DNA from: JACMRP01 sp047302465
Lineage (GTDB): Bacteria > Bdellovibrionota > Bdellovibrionia > Bdellovibrionales > Bdellovibrionaceae
Length of the DNA: 64,000 nucleotides
Assembly (NCBI RefSeq): GCF_047302465.1
Contig: NZ_CP178621.1
Location: 1,922,001 to 1,986,000, forward strand
Reading direction: 5' to 3'
Shown: positions 14,493 through 23,528 of the stretch, in pieces
Numbering within the stretch: position 1 is the first letter of the stretch
Layout: each line of letters starts with the position of its first letter
Position numbers and translations under genes: made by a program
The notes under the pieces: generated by a model
Database searches by the model: none
The model's input: only the letters and a program-made list of their open reading frames with translations
What the model was told of the DNA's origin: nothing

Positions 14493-17464
14493 AACGTGAA
14501 CAACATGGCCTTTTTTGGCCACAGCAAACACAAAGAGGCGGAGCGCTGTTATACGCGCTCCTCGTTACTATATTCATGAGTTTCGCATTCTATGGCGCTT
14601 CCGTTCTCGTTTTGGATCAAAATCGCGAAACAAATTCAAATGCGAATATTATGAAGTCGCACTTAGCGATTCATAGCGTAATTGATTACACCTTGTTGGG
14701 TATTAAGAAGCGTTGGTGTTTCGATGATGCTTGGATGCCTGAAGACACAACAAAATGTAACCTGGCCCATCCTGCAAGCGTTGAGCGCATTATCATGAGT
14801 GACGATGCCGCACGTGTTATTCAAGCGATGGTCGCTACTAAGCAGTTAACGGCGGCTATTGGGGTTCCACTACAATTAGAAAAGATCGAAAAAGATATTC
14901 CGCTTTCTGGATTCGGTAGTACGCATCCTCTTAGAGCTATTACAGAGCCACTAAAGAGTCTCGGTACTGTTTCTTATATTCGTGTTGCAATTTCCCGCGA
15001 CCATCGCGCGAGTTTGCCTCAGCAGGGGCGAGAGGTTTATCTTAAAGTTTCAACTATTCTTTTAGATAGTTCGAAAAAGGTTCTTACTATTGGTAGTAGT
15101 GCGCTGCAATCGACGTCGTATGTAGGTGTCTATCCGCGCGAGCTTTCGAGCTTTGCGTTGTTGTTGCCTCATACTCTTTATATGGATCGCTCTACCTCAG
15201 CGGGGTTGCAAAAAGGGGAGAACTATTTCCAGAACTTCCCAAGTCGTGGCAGTGCCTTGGCATATCCAGGGATCGTGTTTGACAGTCCTGTATTCGTGAA
15301 TGCGGATGTTGTATTACCAGCGGCTGGAGCAGCAGGTAAAGATACGACTTATACTCCAGTAAGCTTTAATGACCGTGTGATCATTGGTGCTGGGCGTGTC
15401 CGTCGTGGGGCAAATGAGTATGCCACAACTTCGCCAGGTGCAGAAGATGATCAAATGTGGATTCAGAACCGTGAGTTCGGTGGTTTCGTGAAGGGTGTCG
15501 ATATCGACGGTTCTTCGGATGCAGGACTTCGTTCGCTTGCAGGTCTTGCAATCGCTCAAACTCCGAATGTGGATTTGATGAACGTTTGTATTAATCGTAA
15601 TAAACGTTTAGCGGATCTTTCTAGTACGAAGGATAGCGTTCTTGTGGGTCGTCTTTTGGATGAAAACAATAACAACTTCCACTATCGCTTGGCGTTTACC
15701 GAAGAAAATCGCTTCAATCGTCAGTTTGTTGAAAATTGGCAGCCTGATGTTAAGCCTAATAAAAATGTCTTGATTCAAGATCCGGATATTTATACTGAGA
15801 AAAGGGCTGTCGCGAGAGTCACTGCGCGAGTTGGAGGTATCACGGTATCATCGTTTATCGGCGATGAGCCTGGTTACGTCGAATTTAAACCGAAAGTCGA
15901 CCTTACGAACTATGTCAAATTCATTGAAGCTGACGTTGCTAATAAAAAAACAGCGATCACGAACGCTGAGAAGTCTCGTGACACGGCTCAAACCAATACA
16001 AATAATTTAAAAACACAACTGACGCAGGCGAAAAAAGATCTTGCCGATGAAGAGGCAAAACCAGATTTGCCAGCGGCGACACCAACACCTTCACCATCTC
16101 CGTCGCCATCACCATCAGTAACTCCTACCGTGACACCTACGGTAACGCCAACAGTAACTCCTACCGTGACACCTACTGTGACGCCAACGGTAACTCCTAC
16201 TGTGACACCAACAGTAACGCCGACGGTAACACCTTCTCCATCGCCATCTGCGTCGCCGTCGCCAAGCCCAACAGCAACGCCAGATCCAGCGGACTACAAA
16301 GATCCCGCGAAGATTACCGCATTGAAAGCTAAGATTGCTCAATTAGAGAAAGACATTCTAGCATCCGAAAAGTCGTATAGCGACTGGGTAACTACTATTA
16401 GCAAGTTAAAGGCCGAGTTGGCCGCTCTAGAGAGTGACCTCGCCGAAGCTAAAGACTTGAAAAACGTCCAACCTTCGATCCGTATCGAGGTTAGCCGTTT
16501 CTATGTTAATAATAAGAGTAACCCGACTTATCGTGACTTTAACTTTAAGTTTAATCAGCCCAAGGCGTTGAGAGATACTACTACTGGTAATCTGATGGAT
16601 ATCAGTTTCACGATCAAGGCCTATGACGTTTCTTATTACAACACTCAGCCAATGCGTGGCTGGTGGGCAGATAGCAATCAGAAGAATAACACTGGCGTGA
16701 TCAAGTTCTCTTGGAATGGAACAGACCTTGTTGGTGGTTCGAACTTGTTGGATTCCAACGGTGTGTCTCGCGGCAACTTGCCAAGCGATCCTTTGGATCT
16801 AGACTTGGATGCTTTGTGCTCTTCTGACGCTGCAGATTTCAGTACGGCCTTTGACGGTGCGGACTGGTCGGTCTCGTTTGCAGCAACTGCAAGGACCTCT
16901 TGGGACTTCACATTCCCTAAGGGCCAAGCCTTTATATTCGATGAGAACAACGCCTCTAGAAGTAAAAAGACTGCTGACTTCTATGTGAAGTCGATAGCTC
17001 CGCAATGTATTATTAGATCTAGCGCAGACTTCGTAGCAGGCTTCTTGGTTTGTGACGAATTGGTTATCGAGAAACGTTCAACTCCGCTTAGAATTATAGG
17101 CACTGTCATCGCATTGAAGTTGAATATTCACGAAACCGCCTACGTAGAGGGAATTCGTTGGAGTTCGATTTACAACCCAATGGCGGTCTATGAGCTGCGT
17201 GAAGCTGGAATCTTGAAATCTGTCTTTAACGACGTAAAGTGTGAAGATTTGGATTTCCCAATCTGGCATCCATATCCAGCGCAGACGGATTTAGCAAATA
17301 TGTTCCAATGTAACCCAGTGTCCTTACGCTATAAAGCCGATCCATTTACTTGGACGGCGGTAGATCCTGATTGCGGTCTGGTATCAGAAGGTAAAGCGAC
17401 GACTTGTAAGAATCGTTTGATTAACTTTATCGTTGTTGAAGTGTCACGGGATGCAGGTATATGA
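14489..17464 (+). CDS. PilX-like minor-pilin-type protein with coiled coil and Pro/Thr linker
   Basis: 991-residue protein, GTG start. After 16 polar residues comes a pilin-like hydrophobic helix (RGGALLYALLVTIFMSFAFYG), without the Glu5 of major pilins. Its length and position before two clear prepilins fit a PilX/GspK-like tip or minor component. Residues about 474-525 form a coiled coil, 531-600 a Pro/Thr/Ser linker with nine TPTV units, and 601-660 a second coiled coil; the two helices could pair back-to-back. Cys-containing domains follow to the C-terminus. GTG 14489 is preferred over ATG 14465 because AGAGGA lies eight bases before it. The stop overlaps the next gene (ATGA). Confidence 0.75.
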   Translation: MEREQHGLFWPQQTQRGGALLYALLVTIFMSFAFYGASVLVLDQNRETNSNANIMKSHLAIHSVIDYTLLGIKKRWCFDDAWMPEDTTKCNLAHPASVERIIMSDDAARVIQAMVATKQLTAAIGVPLQLEKIEKDIPLSGFGSTHPLRAITEPLKSLGTVSYIRVAISRDHRASLPQQGREVYLKVSTILLDSSKKVLTIGSSALQSTSYVGVYPRELSSFALLLPHTLYMDRSTSAGLQKGENYFQNFPSRGSALAYPGIVFDSPVFVNADVVLPAAGAAGKDTTYTPVSFNDRVIIGAGRVRRGANEYATTSPGAEDDQMWIQNREFGGFVKGVDIDGSSDAGLRSLAGLAIAQTPNVDLMNVCINRNKRLADLSSTKDSVLVGRLLDENNNNFHYRLAFTEENRFNRQFVENWQPDVKPNKNVLIQDPDIYTEKRAVARVTARVGGITVSSFIGDEPGYVEFKPKVDLTNYVKFIEADVANKKTAITNAEKSRDTAQTNTNNLKTQLTQAKKDLADEEAKPDLPAATPTPSPSPSPSPSVTPTVTPTVTPTVTPTVTPTVTPTVTPTVTPTVTPTVTPSPSPSASPSPSPTATPDPADYKDPAKITALKAKIAQLEKDILASEKSYSDWVTTISKLKAELAALESDLAEAKDLKNVQPSIRIEVSRFYVNNKSNPTYRDFNFKFNQPKALRDTTTGNLMDISFTIKAYDVSYYNTQPMRGWWADSNQKNNTGVIKFSWNGTDLVGGSNLLDSNGVSRGNLPSDPLDLDLDALCSSDAADFSTAFDGADWSVSFAATARTSWDFTFPKGQAFIFDENNASRSKKTADFYVKSIAPQCIIRSSADFVAGFLVCDELVIEKRSTPLRIIGTVIALKLNIHETAYVEGIRWSSIYNPMAVYELREAGILKSVFNDVKCEDLDFPIWHPYPAQTDLANMFQCNPVSLRYKADPFTWTAVDPDCGLVSEGKATTCKNRLINFIVVEVSRDAGI
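16121..16228 (+). repeat. Nine 12-base units (TPTV) in three 36-base super-units
   Basis: The unit ACxCCxACxGTx is repeated nine times without a gap. The third base of the first codon cycles T, A, G (ACT, ACA, ACG) through the array, showing a 36-base higher-order period present three times. It encodes (Thr-Pro-Thr-Val)9 and is flanked by Ser-Pro repeats. Such arrays can vary in length by slippage or recombination. Confidence 0.9.
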
Positions 17465-17895
17465 AAAACAACCAAGCCGGTTTCACCATTATCGAAGTCC
17501 TCGTAGCATTGGCCATGATTGTGTCGGTGGGTTCCTTATTCTCACTAGGCCTTTTGGGTTATAAAAACTTGAACTTGAAGTCTAAGACTTCAAGTACAGT
17601 GATGAAGCAGATTCATAATCTTGTTGAAAATATTCGCCCGAATTTGCAGCTCTATCAGGTGAACTTTGATCCTAACATGGATCGTGACGTGAAGTTGAAA
17701 GTAGATAGTTTGCCGATGGCGTGGAACCGTGACTATGTTGGTAAAGCTTCGGACTGCCCAGATTGCCCGGGTAGATTTGGCTATGTGGTACAGCCATCGA
17801 CACAAACGGGATTATTTATACTTACGGTGCGTGTGACGCATAACACTTGGGCATCCAAGTACGTCGAATATCAAACATTTGTGAGCATCAAATGA
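17461..17895 (+). CDS. Type IV prepilin-like protein (PilV/GspI-type)
   Basis: 144-residue pilin-like protein with a classical class III signal: MKNNQAG|FTIIEVLVALA, cleavage expected after Gly7, then N-methylated Phe and Glu5. The hydrophobic helix runs to about residue 32. A CPDC motif near residue 98 may form a disulfide in the globular head. Its ATG overlaps the previous stop, and its stop overlaps the next start (ATGA at both ends), so the three genes are translationally coupled. The family role is as minor pilin or pseudopilin that primes a type IV pilus or type II secretion-like fibre. Confidence 0.9.
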   Translation: MKNNQAGFTIIEVLVALAMIVSVGSLFSLGLLGYKNLNLKSKTSSTVMKQIHNLVENIRPNLQLYQVNFDPNMDRDVKLKVDSLPMAWNRDYVGKASDCPDCPGRFGYVVQPSTQTGLFILTVRVTHNTWASKYVEYQTFVSIK

Positions 17896-18857
17896 GAAAT
17901 AGTAAAGGATTTTCTCTATTAGAAACTATGATCGCGCTTGCACTCTTGACGATCGTCACGGCGGCGACGGCAACACTTATTGCTGAATCTACCAAAGATA
18001 TCAGAAAGCTCGAAAGGGACATCGAGGCCGATACCGAATCCTCAATCGCAGAGCGTGTTATGATGCGTGATTTGAAAAGCTCGGAACCGTCTTTTAATAA
18101 CGTCATTATGAACGATGATACAGGTAAAGGATTCTTTGATTTTATCACGGACTCTGTGGACCGAGCTTCGATTGAGAACTCATCTCGTACCTATACGATG
18201 AATGGAAAGTCTGCGGCTAAGAAGAGTTTTGCATTTATTGTCACTAACGAATCCGTAGGTGGCGCGGTAATATATGAGCCAACGATGGCTTACGTGATCG
18301 GGCCAGAACCTAAATCCTTCGACGATGCTGCGACATTGACTTTTCAGTCTTTGAACAAAGACGGCTATTTGCAGAAACAGAGTCCTGGGTATTGGGTGGA
18401 TGGGCGTATTCTTATGCTAGATACTCCTGTTTCAATACGAGGATTGAAAAATGGCGTGCCTGATTATTCAAAACCACCGCGTTCTCCAGTGTTCGTTGGG
18501 GTGGTTAACTTGCAACAAAGCACTTTGGTTCCGTTGGGAGTTCCTGGCTTTATTGATACCAGTCACCCATTACATGTTAATAAAAAAATGACTTCCGAAG
18601 ATGCTCTTTTGAGATCTGTTCCAGCAGTGGGCGGAGGAGCCGCGCTTGTGCGTTTGAAGGTGGTGAAGGCCCTTCGATATTCACTCGAGACAACAAGCGT
18701 TCCTAATAGTTATAACCTTGTTCGTTGGAGCTGGGACAGTACCAAGTGGGGCGACGAGCAAATTGTGGCAACTAAGGTATCTGATGCCGTGTTATATCGA
18801 AAAGCTATTAATGACCCGATTATTTATTTTAAAATTAATCGTGTTGAAGAGAATTAG
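17892..18857 (+). CDS. Type IV prepilin-like protein (PilW/GspJ-type)
   Basis: 321-residue pilin-like protein that begins MRNSKG|FSLLETMIALALL, a clear prepilin cleavage and methylation site with Glu5. The helix extends to about residue 35, and a large globular domain without cysteines follows. Its size is typical of PilW/GspJ-like minor pilins. The start at 17892 gives an ATGA overlap with the upstream pilin gene; an upstream in-frame ATG at 17847 would bury the signal. It is the third gene of the operon, followed after 12 bases by an exported EF-hand protein that may be a fibre component or cargo. Confidence 0.88.
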   Translation: MRNSKGFSLLETMIALALLTIVTAATATLIAESTKDIRKLERDIEADTESSIAERVMMRDLKSSEPSFNNVIMNDDTGKGFFDFITDSVDRASIENSSRTYTMNGKSAAKKSFAFIVTNESVGGAVIYEPTMAYVIGPEPKSFDDAATLTFQSLNKDGYLQKQSPGYWVDGRILMLDTPVSIRGLKNGVPDYSKPPRSPVFVGVVNLQQSTLVPLGVPGFIDTSHPLHVNKKMTSEDALLRSVPAVGGGAALVRLKVVKALRYSLETTSVPNSYNLVRWSWDSTKWGDEQIVATKVSDAVLYRKAINDPIIYFKINRVEEN

Positions 18858-18869
18858 AGAGGAGGCAGC

Positions 18870-20309
18870 ATGAAAACTTTAAGCATATTGATACTTCTAC
18901 TTAGCTTCGATGCTTTGGCACAAAGTCAGGCTACTTCTCCGAATGTAACTAAGAAAGCAACTGCGGCACCGATGTCAGTCAACACGGGCGCTGCGAACAG
19001 TGCTAACTTTCAGTCGGTCGTCTTTGCTGGTCAAGCAGGACGCGGTTCTACTGGACGAGTCAACTTCGTTGTTAAAAACACTTGCTTTGGTACAAACTTA
19101 AGAAGCGTGCAGAATCCACTTTCACCTCTAGGAACTATCCAGATGATCGTGTCCGTAAGGGACATTAACGGCGCTGTGCAATCTTATTGGGTAAAATATC
19201 CGGCATCTTCGGTGACGGCCGCGGGTTCTGGCCAAGCGATGGAGTTAGATCCAGCCAGTGTATCTAGCAATAGTGATGTATATGGAGCTTTGGTAGGAAA
19301 TGTTCTTCGATTCCAAACCCCACTCACGACAGTTGCAAACGTCGATGGTCAGGGGTCGATGAAATACTCGCGCTCCGGAACTATTATTGGTCTGGGGCTT
19401 GGTCAAGAGTTTAGAGCTGTTCCTCCTGAGACTCAGCCTAAATTCCCAATCTATGGACCGTTCTCAAATAAACTTTGTACAAATTGCGGTTCTGCTTCAG
19501 GGGCTGAAAACTATTTAAAAAGAGCTCTTCCATTTAAAAACAAGCAAGAAGGAAATAGTTTTTTCGTGGCATATCCGCTTGAAGTTACAGCAGTGAATGA
19601 CCTCATCGAATACAATGCTGCTTATCAAAACTGGTATAACTGGTTTTTGCCAGCAATGCTTACACTGAGAGCGAAGGGAGCCTATCCAGGTCCTTATATG
19701 GGCTTGCCAGGTCCGTTATCAGCGCACTTAAATTTGTTCAATTCAAAGGATGGTAAAACCCTCGAGATCAATGCCGCTTTCCCAGGGCAAGAAGGGTATT
19801 GCGGTGGTTATCACTCACCGTTGATGGTGTTCTTCGATAATAAACGTCCGAAGTTCACGGCAACAGTTGCATTTCCGATCAACCCAGCTGGCAAAACAAT
19901 GTGGCCAGAGGCTGGCTCGGCAGGAGCCTTCATCGCTTATGATCGTGCGGGCGATGGGCTTATTACGCGTGACGATGAGATTTTCGGAAATTCTGAAAAA
20001 CATAAAAACGGCTTCGAAGCACTTCGTCCTTTTGATACCAATAAGGACAACATGATTGATGCTCAAGATAAAGAGTACGATAAACTTCTTTTATGGCATG
20101 ACAAAAACGGCGATGGATTCACTCAGCCAGGAGAACTCTCTCCGCTGAAGGACAAAATCAAGTCCGTGTCTTTGAAGTATAATAATAAAGAGACCACAAG
20201 TTTCGGTTCGCGCGCAGAAGTGCGTGAGCGATCGACCTTCGTTTTCTATGATGAAGGCAAAGAGAAAACAGGCGATGTCCTGGACATCTGGTTCTCTCCA
20301 GTAAAATAA
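18870..20309 (+). CDS. Secreted protein with EF-hand-like C-terminal domain
   Basis: 479-residue exported protein with a signal peptide (1-17, ending DALAQ). The N-terminal region is Ala/Ser/Gly-rich, and a middle segment has CTNCGSASG. The C-terminal calcium-type domain carries DRAGDGLITRDDE (about 359), DTNKDNMIDAQDKE (about 388) and DKNGDGFTQPGE (about 410), and ends VLDIWFSPVK. It is homologous to the end of the lipoprotein at 10572-11900. SD GAGGAGG lies upstream. Being last in the pilin-like operon, it may be a surface or tip protein stabilised by calcium. The function is inferred only. Confidence 0.8.
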   Translation: MKTLSILILLLSFDALAQSQATSPNVTKKATAAPMSVNTGAANSANFQSVVFAGQAGRGSTGRVNFVVKNTCFGTNLRSVQNPLSPLGTIQMIVSVRDINGAVQSYWVKYPASSVTAAGSGQAMELDPASVSSNSDVYGALVGNVLRFQTPLTTVANVDGQGSMKYSRSGTIIGLGLGQEFRAVPPETQPKFPIYGPFSNKLCTNCGSASGAENYLKRALPFKNKQEGNSFFVAYPLEVTAVNDLIEYNAAYQNWYNWFLPAMLTLRAKGAYPGPYMGLPGPLSAHLNLFNSKDGKTLEINAAFPGQEGYCGGYHSPLMVFFDNKRPKFTATVAFPINPAGKTMWPEAGSAGAFIAYDRAGDGLITRDDEIFGNSEKHKNGFEALRPFDTNKDNMIDAQDKEYDKLLLWHDKNGDGFTQPGELSPLKDKIKSVSLKYNNKETTSFGSRAEVRERSTFVFYDEGKEKTGDVLDIWFSPVK

Positions 20310-20312
20310 ATC

Positions 20313-21467
20313 TTAATTACAAAGGGCGTTTTTGGCAGGGGTGAAGTTATAAATCAGCACTCCTCCGTCTTTGAGTAGACCTTCTTTGAGTTCATCCAAA
20401 TACGGAGGCTGAGGCCCCATTGTAATTGGCTTATTGCCGTACTTGCGTAAAACGACTTCACCTGCAACTCCGAGACAGCCCGCTGTATAGTCGTAAGGGT
20501 CCCAGCCGTGAAGTAAAATACCACGACCATGAATGTCTTTATTTCCGGGTTCTAAGCCGACAAGTTCAATTCCGTCTGGGATTTTTGGTTTCCCTGGACG
20601 AGGAGGGTCATAGCGCTTTGTAAGGATGGCCCCATTCGGAGTTCTCGAAGTTTCTTTGCCGGCGCCAAATCCACCTTCTCCGCGGGAAACAGGAATTGGA
20701 TTTTTGCTCAAAACTTTTGCTGGCGTGCCGTCGGCATTTAAGAACCACATTTTTCCAGTAGCTTGTCCATCAGCGAAATCATTAAATATAATAACGTCTT
20801 TTTTTATTTTGTCGTTATGTTTGCGATAAGCATCAAGTGCTTGTTCAACTCCGCACTGAAATTTTTTGTCTGTTGGTAGGGAAACATTGGGATCACAGTC
20901 CGGACTTAGTTTCCCATTGGCAGAAGCGAGTTTATTTCCCTTACCAATAAGATCATTCATCTTGCCAACCACATCTTTATCCGTAGGCTTATCTGGAGTG
21001 CTGGACTTAAACCAGTTAAATGGATTCAGCATGCTAAAGAAACGTCCGATGAAATCAAAAAATCCTGATTTGTAAACGGGAACATCATTGCCAAGAGTAC
21101 AATTTGTCGAACCACCGACGGCTTGGCAGTTAGCACCACTCGAAGTAAGAGCTGACTTTTGCACCATCAACTTTCCCTGTGTTGCAAGAGATGAAAAATC
21201 AGCGGCGTCATTATCATCAAGACCAGTAGTTTGGACGGACTTTACATTGTATAGATTTGAGCTTTTCATCGTGTAGAAGTTAGAACCTGCCGGAACGTAT
21301 TCAGGAACGATAAAAGTTTTTGTAGAGTCTGCGGGTTCAAGAATCAGCTTCGAGTTCTTCGGCAGAGTTCCGAAGGGCTGCATTGAAATACTGTTATTGG
21401 TAATTTCGTCGTCCGCAAATGACAACGAAGACAGTGATAGTACTAGTAAGGCCGCAAAAACTCTCAT
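20313..21467 (-). CDS. Murein L,D-transpeptidase catalytic-domain protein (YkuD_2-like)
   Basis: 384-residue exported protein with a signal peptide (about 1-18, ending LSFA). A hydrophobic aromatic segment lies near 140-158 (GFFDFIGRFFSMLNPFNWFK). The C-terminal catalytic domain has ILLHGWDPYDYTAGCLGV, giving the His (about 319) and the nucleophilic Cys (about 330). Enzymes of this class form 3-3 crosslinks or attach proteins to peptidoglycan in the periplasm. In predators such enzymes can also remodel prey wall. Whether this one acts on self or prey is unknown. No strong SD is seen upstream. Confidence 0.82.
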   Translation of the reverse strand: MRVFAALLVLSLSSLSFADDEITNNSISMQPFGTLPKNSKLILEPADSTKTFIVPEYVPAGSNFYTMKSSNLYNVKSVQTTGLDDNDAADFSSLATQGKLMVQKSALTSSGANCQAVGGSTNCTLGNDVPVYKSGFFDFIGRFFSMLNPFNWFKSSTPDKPTDKDVVGKMNDLIGKGNKLASANGKLSPDCDPNVSLPTDKKFQCGVEQALDAYRKHNDKIKKDVIIFNDFADGQATGKMWFLNADGTPAKVLSKNPIPVSRGEGGFGAGKETSRTPNGAILTKRYDPPRPGKPKIPDGIELVGLEPGNKDIHGRGILLHGWDPYDYTAGCLGVAGEVVLRKYGNKPITMGPQPPYLDELKEGLLKDGGVLIYNFTPAKNALCN

Positions 21468-21577
21468 ATTTTCAATTTAAAAGAAAACAGAGGGAAATTT
21501 AAGGCCAGTTTCTAAAGGTCCCCAGCGCTTGGTCTGGTCTATGGAGATAAGCTTGTTTCAGATCGTTCCCAAAAAAT

Positions 21578-22051
21578 TTATGGGCGGAAGATTTTTGCAA
21601 GGCTCTCGTTGTCATCAGGTGAGCGCCCAGCTAAATCGCTCATGGCGTCTTTAAGAAGAAGGTGATCCATGACGAAGGATTTAGAGTTAAATAAAACCCC
21701 GCCGATGCTAGAGCGTCCCTTTGTAGGCCAAAAGGTCGGGTAGCAAGAAAGCTGATCGGATACGGCTGTGATGAATTGGCCCACTGTGATTTTTTCTAGA
21801 TCGCGGTATACGATCTGGTTGGCTTTACCCGAAGGGTTTGTCACAAAGAGGCTTTCGATATCGCTAATTTGTTCGTCTGAAAGCTGTGCGCAGTAAAGGC
21901 GACCGCCTTTGAGTGCGCGTTCGGTGTTTATTTTCTCGAGGCGGTCGTTCACGCTTTGAACAAAGCGGTTCATGAATTGCGGAGCCGTAGGAGTGGCTGC
22001 CAGCGCTTGCGTCCCCATGACGATGCTTAATATCCCTAAAAGTGTTCTCAT
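21578..22051 (-). CDS. Exported protein of unknown function
   Basis: 157-residue protein with a signal peptide (about 1-19, ending QALAA) and a mainly helical mature part containing two cysteines (RLYCAQLS and QLSCYPTF). I do not recognise a family. SD AAGGAT lies upstream at a somewhat long spacing. It stands between an L,D-transpeptidase gene and a repeat-containing exported protein on the same strand, with 110-119 base gaps, so it may have its own promoter. Confidence 0.65.
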   Translation of the reverse strand: MRTLLGILSIVMGTQALAATPTAPQFMNRFVQSVNDRLEKINTERALKGGRLYCAQLSDEQISDIESLFVTNPSGKANQIVYRDLEKITVGQFITAVSDQLSCYPTFWPTKGRSSIGGVLFNSKSFVMDHLLLKDAMSDLAGRSPDDNESLAKIFRP

Positions 22052-22170
22052 ACCCCGATCCTTGTGAGTCCCTCTGCCGGAATATCTACAAAGATCACGC
22101 CAGCTTATAGGCGATTTAGGACGGGGGACAGAGCTTCCCCCAATGAAAAATTACATAAAAGTGTCGAGAT

Positions 22171-23370
22171 TTAGAACAGAGGCGAAAGCTTGTAGATCGC
22201 AGAGCCCCACTCTTGATTCGAATCTGACGAGACTAGCAAAGTGTGGAAAGTGATCTCATTTTTATCGTTGATATTCACGCCGCCAGCGAAGGCAGGATAG
22301 ACGGTATCAGACCAAATGCGGGCTTTGCCAAGATCGCTCGGGATTTCATCGTTCTCTCCCAAAAGGCGCACGACCCGTGTGCGATCCGCCAAATAAATTC
22401 CACGTTGGCCCTTGCTGCTTTTCGCACGGAATAGGGCGACACCTTGGCTGTTTACTTTCGCGCTGAATAGTTCCAGTTCGCCGATATCGTTATGACCCTC
22501 ACCAGTCAGAATGCTGTGTTGGCCGTTCTCATCAAGTACAAGAACCTTTTTTCCGTTTGCAAGAATGGCAACAAAAGCGACAAGTCCATTTTCAGACAAA
22601 GAAACAGAATTCAAGAATCCTGTATAAGGAGATTTAGGATCTGTTTTTTGATCACAAGCTACGATTCGGAAGTTACCATCGGCATTTAATAGAATAATTT
22701 GGTCCGGGAATTGAGAATCCCAGTCTTTCTTATTACCAACACGAATTTTAAAGGCTAATTGCAGTTGATTGTTAATTGCTGGTCCAAAGAGATAGCTTGG
22801 TTTAAAACCTAAACCGTCTTCGCCCTCGACAACAAGGGCTGCAAGCTTTTGAGAGAAATGAAAGTAACTGTGATCTTCACTTTTGTGTGTACCACGGAAA
22901 ACGATGTCGCCATTATTAAGAATGGTAGGATACACATGAGCAATGAGATCTGTGTTTGTGTTGGTCACCACATGCTGAGTAGAGCCAGTTTTAGAGTCAT
23001 AGACAAAGATGCCATCGCTCGCACCTTCTTCAGCGACAGAAAAAGCCGCTTGTCCCAAGTCATTCAACGAAGGATCTGAAATAAGTTTTTCTTCAGGAGC
23101 TTGATAAACGATTTTGCCGGCATTTTGATTGGCTGTTTTAATCCACAAGCCTTGAGTGTTTTTTCCCTCAATAGCCATCAACTTAAAAGCAACTTCGCCT
23201 TTATTGTTAATTGCCGGAGTTGCATTGCTTAAAAAAGTCATTGGCGGTAAGTTATAGTTGCTATGGCCATTGGCGCGGACCAAAATCTCTGGTTTTCCGT
23301 AAGAAGGAATTAAGGCGAAGGCTGAGTGCGCCAACATCAGAAGTGTGCTAAGTAAAATAATCTGTCTCAT
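22171..23370 (-). CDS. Exported repeat protein, probable beta-propeller-like
   Basis: 399-residue exported protein with a signal peptide (1-19, ending HSAFA). The mature part repeats a motif of the form INxxGxVAF about every 50 residues: ATPAINNKGEVAFK, SDPSLNDLGQAAFS, VYPTILNNGDIVFR, LNSVSLSENGLVAFV, AKVNSQGVALFR and GVNINDKNEITFH. This pattern is that of DUF7453-like proteins and suggests a propeller of six or seven blades. The ATG at 23370 has SD AAAGGA and gives the signal peptide directly; an in-frame start 25 codons upstream would not. Function is unknown. Confidence 0.75.
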   Translation of the reverse strand: MRQIILLSTLLMLAHSAFALIPSYGKPEILVRANGHSNYNLPPMTFLSNATPAINNKGEVAFKLMAIEGKNTQGLWIKTANQNAGKIVYQAPEEKLISDPSLNDLGQAAFSVAEEGASDGIFVYDSKTGSTQHVVTNTNTDLIAHVYPTILNNGDIVFRGTHKSEDHSYFHFSQKLAALVVEGEDGLGFKPSYLFGPAINNQLQLAFKIRVGNKKDWDSQFPDQIILLNADGNFRIVACDQKTDPKSPYTGFLNSVSLSENGLVAFVAILANGKKVLVLDENGQHSILTGEGHNDIGELELFSAKVNSQGVALFRAKSSKGQRGIYLADRTRVVRLLGENDEIPSDLGKARIWSDTVYPAFAGGVNINDKNEITFHTLLVSSDSNQEWGSAIYKLSPLF

Positions 23371-23528
23371 GAAGTTTCCTTTTTTTGTAAGGCTACAATC
23401 CTTCTTGAATACAGAAATTTCAACATCTCTCGAATAAATTCTCAATCCGTTTTCGTTTTCAATCGTCTTTTCTTCACTTTACCCCTTCTTGTGCGGCCCG
23501 TAGGATTTTAGAACATCAAGGAGGCCCC

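Noticed and set aside
22123..22141. GGGGGA/TCCCCC hairpin as terminator for the repeat-protein gene
   Set aside because: Only six pairs and no T run on the relevant strand.
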